A DNA stretch of 6,307 bases from NCBI GenBank assembly GCA_023460615.1, contig JAEWPL010000077.1, forward strand, positions 1 through 6,307, given 5' to 3'. The notes under the pieces were generated by a model. The model worked only from the letters and a program-made list of their open reading frames with translations, was not told where the DNA came from and did no database searches. Source of the stretch: Pseudomonadota bacterium (GTDB lineage: Bacteria; Pseudomonadota; Gammaproteobacteria; Enterobacterales; Succinivibrionaceae). The position numbers and the translations under genes are program-made. Within the stretch, counting starts at the first letter, position 1, and every line of letters starts with the position of its first letter. Shown here piece after piece: positions 1 through 4,838 of this stretch.

Positions 1-4
1 CCTC

Positions 5-34
5 CATAAAGAAGCCCGACTAATAGTCGGGCTT
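5..34 (-). terminator. Rho-independent terminator downstream of pckA
   Basis: A perfect 10-bp inverted repeat (arms 12-21 and 25-34) encloses a 3-nt loop and has a GC-rich core (GCCCGAC/GTCGGGC). Read on the minus strand it is followed by a moderately T-rich tail, CTTCTTTAT, and it lies about 33 bp after the pckA stop. On the plus strand the hairpin is followed by ACAAATTAAAT, a poor U-tract, so the minus-strand reading is favoured. It could also serve a plus-strand gene ending beyond the left edge. The 35-66 stretch between it and the stop is very AT-rich and holds only a weak imperfect inverted repeat (43-49 with 57-63). Confidence 0.8.
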
Positions 35-66
35 ACAAATTAAATTAAACTAATAATTTAATTAAA

Positions 67-1674
67 TTATAGTTGTGGACCTGACTTAACTAGGTCGCCA
101 CCTAAAGCTTCGAACTTCTTGAAGTTCTTGATGAAGCGCTCTGCTAGATCCTTAGCCTTTACATCCCAATCTGCTGGGTTTGCATAGGTATCACGTGGAT
201 CTAAGATCTTAGGATCAACACCAGGTAATGCTGTAGGTACCTTGAATGAGAACATAGGAATTGTCTTAGTCTCAGCCTTATCGATAGAACCGTCTAAGAT
301 TGCATCGATGATACCACGAGTATCCTTAATAGAGATACGCTTACCAGTACCGTTCCAACCAGTATTTACTAAGTATGCCTTAGCGCCAGACTTGTTCATT
401 CTCTCAACAAGTACTTCTGCGTACTTGGTTGGAGGTAATGATAAGAATGCTGCACCGAAGCATGATGAGAAGGTTGGAGTAGGCTCAGTAATACCACGCT
501 CAGTACCAGCTAACTTAGCTGTGAAGCCTGATAGGAAGTAGTATTGAGTTTGACCCTTATCAAGAATTGATACTGGAGGTAAAACACCGAAAGCATCAGC
601 TGATAAGAAGATTACGCGCTGAGCTGCTGGGCCCTTAGAAATTGGCTTAACGATGTTAGTGATGTGGTTGATTGGGTAAGAAACACGAGTGTTCTCAGTT
701 ACTGACTTATCAGCGAAATCAATCTTACCATCAGCAGAAACAGTTACGTTCTCTAATAATGCATTGCGCTTGATAGCTGCCCAAATATCAGGCTCGTTTT
801 CCTTAGATAGGTTGATTACCTTAGCATAGCAACCACCTTCGAAGTTGAATACGCCATCATCATCCCAACCGTGCTCATCGTCACCGATTAGTAGACGCTT
901 TGGATCGGTAGATAGAGTGGTCTTACCAGTACCTGATAGACCGAAGAAGATAGCAGTGTTCTTGCCTTCTTTATCAGTATTAGCTGAGCAGTGCATTGCA
1001 GCAATACCCTTTAGAGGTAAGTAGTAGTTCATCATTGAGAACATACCTTTCTTCATCTCACCACCGTACCAGGTGTTAAGAATTAACTGCATACGCTCAG
1101 TTAAGTTGAATACAACAGCAGTCTCTGAATTTAGACCTAACTCTTTGTAGTTCTCAACTTTAGCCTTTGAAGCGTTTAGAACAACGAAGTCTGGCTTGAA
1201 GTTCTTTAACTCTTCAGCTGTTGGACGGATGAACATATTTGTTACGAAGTGAGCCTGCCAAGCAACTTCCATAACAAAACGGATAGCCATACGAGTATTT
1301 GCGTTAGCACCGCAGAAACCATCAACAACATATAACTTCTTGTTTGATAATTCTTTACCAGCAAGAGTCTTTAATGCATTCCAAGACTCTGTTGATAGAG
1401 GCTTGTTGTCGTTCTTGAACTCGTCGGTTGTCCACCAGAAAGTATCCTTTGAAGTCTCATCTTTAACGATGAACTTATCTTTTGGAGAACGACCAGTGTA
1501 AACACCAGTCATTACATTAACAGCACCCATCTCGGTGTTCTGACCTACATCGAAACCAGTTAGACCTGCTTTGGTCTCTTCTGCATATAAGTCTTCATAT
1601 GATGGGTTGTGAACAATCTCAGCAGCAGCGCTGATGCCATATTTAGCTAAATTAAGCTCGTCAAATAAGCTCAT
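67..1674 (-). CDS. pckA: Phosphoenolpyruvate carboxykinase (ATP), 535 aa
   Basis: Cytosolic enzyme that interconverts oxaloacetate plus ATP with phosphoenolpyruvate, CO2 and ADP. In succinate-forming anaerobes the CO2-fixing direction usually dominates; that direction is an inference here. Visible motifs (numbered from the chosen start): GRSPKDKF at 61-68, with the substrate-binding Arg; WYGGEMKKG at 202-210, with Lys209 as metal ligand; metal-ligand His228; P-loop GLSGTGKT at 245-252; LIGDDEHGW at 262-270, with Asp266 as metal ligand; ENTRVSYPI with Arg330; and TGWNGTGKRI near 438-447. Length matches the roughly 530-540 aa family and no catalytic residue is missing. The reading frame extends four codons upstream to a GTG at 1686, but I chose the ATG at 1674. 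GGAG lies 6 nt before that ATG, the remembered Anaerobiospirillum enzyme also begins MSL, and the GTG start would place the Shine-Dalgarno inside the coding region. The gene is monocistronic, divergent from nfuA, and followed by a strong terminator. Confidence 0.97.
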   Translation of the reverse strand: MSLFDELNLAKYGISAAAEIVHNPSYEDLYAEETKAGLTGFDVGQNTEMGAVNVMTGVYTGRSPKDKFIVKDETSKDTFWWTTDEFKNDNKPLSTESWNALKTLAGKELSNKKLYVVDGFCGANANTRMAIRFVMEVAWQAHFVTNMFIRPTAEELKNFKPDFVVLNASKAKVENYKELGLNSETAVVFNLTERMQLILNTWYGGEMKKGMFSMMNYYLPLKGIAAMHCSANTDKEGKNTAIFFGLSGTGKTTLSTDPKRLLIGDDEHGWDDDGVFNFEGGCYAKVINLSKENEPDIWAAIKRNALLENVTVSADGKIDFADKSVTENTRVSYPINHITNIVKPISKGPAAQRVIFLSADAFGVLPPVSILDKGQTQYYFLSGFTAKLAGTERGITEPTPTFSSCFGAAFLSLPPTKYAEVLVERMNKSGAKAYLVNTGWNGTGKRISIKDTRGIIDAILDGSIDKAETKTIPMFSFKVPTALPGVDPKILDPRDTYANPADWDVKAKDLAERFIKNFKKFEALGGDLVKSGPQL

Positions 1675-1681
1675 TTTTTTC

Positions 1682-1685
1682 TCCA
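1682..1685 (-). promoter_or_regulatory. Shine-Dalgarno of pckA that fixes the start
   Basis: GGAG on the minus strand stands 6 nt (all A) before the ATG at 1674. It overlaps the alternative in-frame GTG at 1684-1686. This supports a 535-residue PckA over a 539-residue one. Confidence 0.8.
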
Positions 1686-1696
1686 CGTGTTAGTAC

Positions 1697-1711
1697 CTGA
1701 GCGATGCTCAG
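1697..1711 (-). promoter_or_regulatory. Perfect hairpin in the pckA leader
   Basis: CTGAGC-ATC-GCTCAG is a perfect 6-bp stem with a 3-nt loop. It lies 11 nt upstream of the pckA Shine-Dalgarno and would fall within the 5' untranslated leader if transcription starts near 1723-1726. There is no U-tract after it, so it is not a terminator. It could stabilise the 5' end of the mRNA, affect ribosome access, or be a DNA operator. The function is unknown; the structure is seen directly. Confidence 0.5.
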
Positions 1712-1732
1712 TTTTCATTTAAGTACAGTACG

Positions 1733-1743
1733 ATTTTACAGTA
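1733..1743 (-). promoter_or_regulatory. Candidate pckA promoter -10 region
   Basis: On the minus strand TACTGTAAAAT contains TAAAAT (1738 down to 1733), five of six matches to TATAAT. No good -35 hexamer lies 16-18 nt upstream, which would fit an activator-dependent promoter. The predicted start near 1723-1726 leaves a leader of about 50 nt. The same 11 bases occur upstream of gpmI at 4785-4795. Confidence 0.35.
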
Positions 1744-1756
1744 ATTTGTAAATTTA

Positions 1757-1772
1757 TGCGATTATTTTCAGT
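1757..1772. promoter_or_regulatory. Possible CRP/FNR-family binding site upstream of pckA
   Basis: TGCGA-TTATTT-TCAGT matches the CRP consensus TGTGA-N6-TCACA at 7 of 10 half-site bases. It is centred near 1764.5, about 39-42 bp upstream of the start predicted from the 1733-1738 hexamer, which is the class II activator position. pckA in other gammaproteobacteria is under CRP or redox control, so a site is plausible. One mediocre match in AT-rich DNA is weak evidence. Confidence 0.22.
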
Positions 1773-1839
1773 TAATAATTTGAATAAAATGTAAGAAATT
1801 TTCTTATGTCAGATAAGTAAACAAACGACACAAAAATCG

Positions 1840-1850
1840 TATACAATATT
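1840..1850 (+). promoter_or_regulatory. Candidate nfuA -10 region
   Basis: TACAAT at 1842-1847 matches TATAAT at five of six positions and would start an nfuA transcript near 1854, giving a leader of about 50 nt. No convincing -35 hexamer is present at 16-18 nt. I see no clear IscR-type palindrome in the gap, so regulation by iron-sulfur status cannot be claimed from sequence. Confidence 0.3.
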
Positions 1851-1906
1851 CAAACTTAAGAATTTTACATTTCAAGTGTATTATCCGTGTTAAAAATGGG
1901 ATCTTT

Positions 1907-2497
1907 ATGACCAAAATCAGTGTTAGCGATAAAGCTCAAGAATACTTTTTAAAAATCATTACCAAGCAAAAGATGGATGGCTTGGCAATTCGTCTTACAG
2001 CTACTAATGTAGGAACCCCTGGTGTTCAATGTGGCATTCTATATTGCCCAAAAGAGTACATTACTCCTAATGATGAACACTTCCAAATGAAGGGCTTTGA
2101 GATTGTTATTGATCAGTCTGTATCTGAGTACCTAGATGATTCTATTATTGATCTATCAAAGAATGATGATGGTGAAGACTTATTAACCTTCCACGCACCA
2201 AACTTAAATAAACAAGACTTACCTGCTGATGCAACCTTGTTTGATAGATTAAAGAAATTTATCGATTCAACTGTAAGCCCATCACTAGCAGCTCACGGTG
2301 GCGCAGTTTCTTTAGTTGAAGTAACCGACGATGGTATAGTAAAGGTTAAATTTACAGGTGGTTGCTTAGGTTGCTCAATGGTTGGTGTTACCTTAAAAGA
2401 AGGTATTCAAACTCAACTAAATCAAGCTTTCCCTGGAATGATTAAAGACGTTGTTGACGTAACAGAACACGAAGTTACTGATAAGACTTACGGTTAG
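1907..2497 (+). CDS. nfuA: Fe-S cluster carrier protein NfuA, 196 aa
   Basis: Cytosolic carrier that binds a [4Fe-4S] cluster at a dimer interface and passes it to apo-enzymes. Residues 1-100 form a degenerate A-type (HesB/IscA-like) domain, including VQCGILYCP with Cys42 and Cys47. Residues 110-190 form the Nfu domain, with AAHGGAVSLVEV at 128-139 and the cluster-binding CLGC (Cys153 and Cys156) inside GGCLGCSMVGVTLKEGI. The C-terminal VTEHE is also typical. Length fits the roughly 190-aa gammaproteobacterial NfuA, and the two-domain build separates it from stand-alone Nfu proteins. The ATG at 1907 has a weak GGGA ribosome-binding sequence 6 nt upstream. The gene stands alone, divergent from pckA and convergent with gpsA, so the neighbours say little about its client proteins; fermentative anaerobes have many Fe-S enzymes. 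Confidence 0.95.
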   Translation: MTKISVSDKAQEYFLKIITKQKMDGLAIRLTATNVGTPGVQCGILYCPKEYITPNDEHFQMKGFEIVIDQSVSEYLDDSIIDLSKNDDGEDLLTFHAPNLNKQDLPADATLFDRLKKFIDSTVSPSLAAHGGAVSLVEVTDDGIVKVKFTGGCLGCSMVGVTLKEGIQTQLNQAFPGMIKDVVDVTEHEVTDKTYG

Positions 2498-2505
2498 CAA
2501 CAATG

Positions 2506-2530
2506 GTTGATCCTCTAAATGAGGATCAAC
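2506..2530 (+). terminator. Hairpin between convergent nfuA and gpsA
   Basis: A perfect 10-bp inverted repeat (arms 2506-2515 and 2521-2530, 5-nt loop TAAAT) lies 8 nt after the nfuA stop and 5 nt after the gpsA stop on the other strand. On the plus strand it is followed by the moderately T-rich TTCCATTATTCTGC, which then runs into the gpsA 3' end. On the minus strand the following bases, CATTGTTGC, are not a U-tract. It is probably the nfuA terminator and may block or protect the 3' end of the gpsA transcript as well. Confidence 0.7.
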
Positions 2531-2535
2531 TTCCA

Positions 2536-3540
2536 TTATTCTGCTTTTTGTTCTCTGCTTAGTAAAGATAAAGCAGCTTCCTTAACTGACTTATTGTTAT
2601 ACAAGATTTCATAGATTTCAGAACAAATTGGCATCTGAACATTACACTTATCTTTAAGATCTTTGATAACCTTACTAATAGTGTAACCCTCTACCACTTG
2701 ACCTATTTTTGCTAGAGCATCTTCACAACTCAAACCTTGTCCAATATAAACGCCAAAACGTCTATTTCTAGATTGGTTATCAGTACAAGTTAAGATTAAA
2801 TCACCTAAACCTGATAATCCCATAAAGGATCGATCTGTAGCACCTAGTGCAATACCAAGCCTACACATCTCAACTAAGCCTCTTGTGATTAGAGCTGTTC
2901 TTGCATTAGCGCCATAGCCAAGACCATCAGATAGACCTGCACCTATAGCAATGACGTTTTTAATAGCGCCACCTAATTGAAGTCCAATTAAATCGTCGCT
3001 AGCGTAAATTCTAAAGGTCTTTGTATGCATCAAATCAGAAAAATCTTTGATGAAATTTGGATCAGTACCTGCCATAGCAATAGCGGTTGGAAGACCTTTA
3101 GCTAATTCCATCGCAAAGGTAGGACCTGACAAGACTGCCATAGGTATATCATTACCTAGAACTTCTACAGCTACAGAACTTAATAAGCGACCTGTACCTT
3201 TATCTAAACCTTTAGTAGCCCAAGCAAGTCTATGCTCACTTGTAAGATAAGGTTTTATTGCAGAGAGAACCTCACTGAAGGTGTGAGATGGAACAACTAC
3301 TAGAATATTTTTAGAAGCTTTTATAGCTTGTTCTAAATCAGAGGTAACAACTAAAGAATCTTCAAAATGCACCGAAGGAAGGTACTTGTCATTAGTCCTC
3401 TCCTGTTGCATTTTTAGAGCAGACTCTTTGTTACGAGACCACAGCATCACAGGTAATCCCTTTGATGCTGTAGATTGTGCAAGAGCTGTACCGTAAGATC
3501 CAGCTCCTATCACGCTTAACGCAAAAGCAAAATCAGACAT
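2536..3540 (-). CDS. gpsA: Glycerol-3-phosphate dehydrogenase [NAD(P)+], 334 aa
   Basis: Reduces dihydroxyacetone phosphate to sn-glycerol-3-phosphate with NAD(P)H, supplying the backbone for phospholipid synthesis. The N-terminal Rossmann fold carries VIGAGSYGTALA (glycine motif at 12-17). Further family motifs are VVVPSH at 81-86, WATKGLDKGTG at 107-117, SGPTFAMELAKG at 138-149, GAIKNVIAIGAG at 191-202 with the catalytic Lys194, GLSGLGDLILTC at 241-252 and the substrate/cofactor segment RNRRFG at 258-263. Length is close to the 330-340 aa norm and the protein looks intact. The ATG at 3540 lies 12 nt after the secB stop and has only a weak purine-rich ribosome site (AAAGA), so translation is probably coupled to secB. 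This secB-gpsA order is the one known from enterobacteria. The cysE gene that follows there is absent; a convergent nfuA comes next. Confidence 0.96.
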   Translation of the reverse strand: MSDFAFALSVIGAGSYGTALAQSTASKGLPVMLWSRNKESALKMQQERTNDKYLPSVHFEDSLVVTSDLEQAIKASKNILVVVPSHTFSEVLSAIKPYLTSEHRLAWATKGLDKGTGRLLSSVAVEVLGNDIPMAVLSGPTFAMELAKGLPTAIAMAGTDPNFIKDFSDLMHTKTFRIYASDDLIGLQLGGAIKNVIAIGAGLSDGLGYGANARTALITRGLVEMCRLGIALGATDRSFMGLSGLGDLILTCTDNQSRNRRFGVYIGQGLSCEDALAKIGQVVEGYTISKVIKDLKDKCNVQMPICSEIYEILYNNKSVKEAALSLLSREQKAE

Positions 3541-3552
3541 AAATATCTTTAA

Positions 3553-4062
3553 CTATGCCTGAGGAGCCTCGTTTGAAGCTGCACCATTTGCTACATCTGA
3601 TTGAGCTTGTTGAGCTTTTTGAGCTTGTTGTGCACGGTACATAGCTTCAAAGTTAATTGGTTGTAAATTTAATGGAGGGAAAGTTCCACGGTTTACAAGT
3701 GAAGAAATGTGCTCACGAGCATATGGGAATAAAATGTTTGGTGCAACACCTGATAATAAGAAATCTTTTGTTGCATCATCAATGTTACGTACTAAGAAGA
3801 TACCAGCTTGGTGAACTTCACAGATAAAAGCAACTTCTTCGCCTAGTTTGCATGTTACAGTTACACGTAAGTCAACTTCATAGCTGTCTTCATTTAACTT
3901 GTTTGGCTTTGCATCAAAGTCAACTTTGATTTCAGGCTTCCTCTCTTTAGTAAAGATAGTAGGTACATTAGGAGTTTCTAAAGAACAATCTTTTGCATAT
4001 AAACGGATAATATCAAATGCAGGTTGATTGTTTTGTTGTGGTTGTTGTGCGTTATCAGACAT
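3553..4062 (-). CDS. secB: Protein-export chaperone SecB, 169 aa
   Basis: Cytosolic homotetrameric chaperone that holds precursor proteins unfolded and hands them to SecA at the Sec translocase. The core from about residue 15 to 142 carries the family signatures FDIIRLYAKDCSLETPNVP, YEVDLRVTVTCKLGEEVAFICEVHQAGIF (61-89, shown only in part here by key residues Glu75, Glu76, Cys81 and Glu82), PNILFPYAREHISSLVNRGTF (108-128) and the end motif PPLNLQPINFEAMYR. At 169 aa it is longer than the roughly 155-aa E. coli protein. The excess lies in a Gln/Asn-rich N-terminus and an Ala/Gln-rich C-terminal tail encoded partly by a 9-bp tandem repeat. The ATG at 4062 has AAGGA 9 nt upstream. It is the second gene of the yibN-secB-gpsA operon, 27 bp after yibN. 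SecB supports a proteobacterial host. Confidence 0.96.
   Translation of the reverse strand: MSDNAQQPQQNNQPAFDIIRLYAKDCSLETPNVPTIFTKERKPEIKVDFDAKPNKLNEDSYEVDLRVTVTCKLGEEVAFICEVHQAGIFLVRNIDDATKDFLLSGVAPNILFPYAREHISSLVNRGTFPPLNLQPINFEAMYRAQQAQKAQQAQSDVANGAASNEAPQA
3603..3629 (-). repeat. 9-bp tandem repeat in the secB 3' end
   Basis: Three head-to-tail 9-bp units (GAGCTTGTT, GAGCTTTTT, GAGCTTGTT on the plus strand) differ at one position. Read as secB codons they give the A-Q-Q / A-Q-K / A-Q-Q pattern at about residues 144-154. The period is a multiple of three, so copy-number change would lengthen or shorten the tail without a frameshift. Confidence 0.75.
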
Positions 4063-4089
4063 AGTCTTTATTCCTTAAGTTTTTTTAAT

Positions 4090-4554
4090 TTATTTCTTTG
4101 TTGATAAAGGAAGATTGTCCATTGACCATTGGGCAATACCACCATCTAAAGTAAATACACATGTATAACCTTGTTTTTTAAGTGAAATTGCGCCGTTGAA
4201 ACAATCTGAATCCATCTTGTCTTTGCCAACTAAAATTACAGGCTTATCTTTATAGCTGTCGATTCGATTTAATTTTCCTTCCTTAATTTCATTTAAAGGA
4301 ATATTGATAGAGTTAGCAATATGACCTTTTACAAATAGATTATTTGCTCTTACATCAACATAAACACCATTTTCATGGTTAATTTTAGCTGTTGCAGCAT
4401 TGGCATTTAGCTTTTTTACACGAGCAATTAAAATTCTTGCTTGGACATAAATTAAAGCGGCTAAAAGAGCAAAAAATACAATCACCATGATTTGATGGCG
4501 ACCTGCAAATGCAACTAGTTCAGAAAAATTGTCAGATGAGAAAAAATCACCCAC
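4090..4554 (-). CDS. yibN: Membrane-anchored rhodanese-like protein YibN, 154 aa
   Basis: Single-domain rhodanese-like protein fixed to the inner membrane. A hydrophobic segment at about 21-39 (MVIVFFALLAALIYVQA) is followed by basic residues (ARILIARVKK), suggesting a cytoplasmic C-terminal domain. The rhodanese fold spans about 55-150: VYVDVRANNLFVKGHIANS (64-82, the conserved DxR...F..GHI..S element), PVILVGK (105-111) and the loop DCFNGAISL with Cys118 as the likely sulfur-carrying residue, then LDGGIAQW at 136-143. Cys118 fits CxxGxxS, but the Arg often found in the active loop is Ile. Sulfurtransferase activity is therefore only inferred. The start is a GTG at 4554: GAGGTG lies 5 nt upstream, and an in-frame TGA stop (4566-4564) just before it rules out a longer protein. 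It heads the operon with secB and gpsA, as in E. coli, but grxC, normally between yibN and secB, is absent. Confidence 0.88.
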   Translation of the reverse strand: MGDFFSSDNFSELVAFAGRHQIMVIVFFALLAALIYVQARILIARVKKLNANAATAKINHENGVYVDVRANNLFVKGHIANSINIPLNEIKEGKLNRIDSYKDKPVILVGKDKMDSDCFNGAISLKKQGYTCVFTLDGGIAQWSMDNLPLSTKK

Positions 4555-4559
4555 AATGA

Positions 4560-4565
4560 CACCTC
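4560..4565 (-). promoter_or_regulatory. Shine-Dalgarno supporting the yibN GTG start
   Basis: GAGGTG on the minus strand stands 5 nt before the GTG at 4554. The TGA overlapping its first base is in frame with that GTG, so this is the furthest-upstream possible start region and the best-spaced one. Confidence 0.7.
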
Positions 4566-4590
4566 ATAAATAAAAGTAAGTTAATACAAG

Positions 4591-4618
4591 ATTTTATCAT
4601 AACTGTAAGCTATCTAAA
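4591..4618 (-). promoter_or_regulatory. Candidate promoter of the yibN-secB-gpsA operon
   Basis: On the minus strand an extended -10, TGATAAAAT (TG at 4599-4598, TAAAAT at 4596-4591), sits 16 nt from a -35-like TTTAGA (4618-4613, four of six matches to TTGACA). Transcription would start near 4584, giving a leader of about 30 nt before the yibN GTG. No terminator is visible between yibN and secB or between secB and gpsA, so this promoter could serve all three genes. Confidence 0.5.
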
Positions 4619-4767
4619 AAGCCTTTAGTCACAGATCCTTAATCAATAAGCTATATACAGATGCTACTTTTTGACATTTTTTTAATACTCTCAAATTAGA
4701 AATTAACCTATTACCAAGAATTTTTTGCACCAATTGATTTTAGAAAAATTTAATTTTGTATATTTCG

Positions 4768-4795
4768 CTTAAAAATAAGATAAATACTGTAAAAT
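4768..4795 (+). promoter_or_regulatory. Candidate gpmI promoter
   Basis: TAAAAT at 4790-4795, five of six matches to TATAAT, lies 16 nt after a weak -35-like CTTAAA (4768-4773). The DNA upstream is strongly A/T-tracted (4741-4765) and could act as an UP element. Transcription would begin near 4802, giving a leader of about 37 nt that opens into a run of eight T (4810-4817). The -10 lies within TACTGTAAAAT, identical to a segment upstream of pckA. The rest of the 284-bp gap (about 4620-4760) is AT-rich, with an isolated TTGACA at 4671-4676 that lacks a well-spaced -10; I see no gene in it. Confidence 0.4.
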
Positions 4796-4838
4796 ACATC
4801 GTAATTTTGTTTTTTTTAATTTAGAGAATAGAGAACTT

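Noticed and set aside
43..63. AT-rich inverted repeat between the pckA stop and its terminator
   Set aside because: The 7-bp stem consists only of A/T pairs; it is explained by base composition, and the adjacent GC-rich hairpin already accounts for termination.
242..541. 99-codon open frame on the plus strand
   Set aside because: It lies wholly antisense to pckA, whose conserved motifs cover the region, and its translation resembles no known family. It is a shadow of a strongly biased gene.
3047..3250. 67-codon open frame on the plus strand
   Set aside because: It is antisense to the intact gpsA, with no ribosome site or recognisable protein.
4611..4630. Short inverted repeat CTAAA-AAGCC-TTTAG between yibN and gpmI
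   Set aside because: The stem is only 5 bp and almost all A/T, with no following U-tract on either strand. It is too weak to call a terminator or RNA structure.
4636..4648. Half of an FNR-like box (TTGAT on the minus strand)
   Set aside because: The second half-site ATCAA is not present at the required 4-nt spacing, so it is no better than chance in AT-rich DNA.
4671..4676. Consensus TTGACA hexamer in the gap upstream of gpmI
   Set aside because: The hexamers 16-18 bp downstream (AAATTA, AATTAG, ATTAGA) are poor -10 matches, so I did not call a second promoter.
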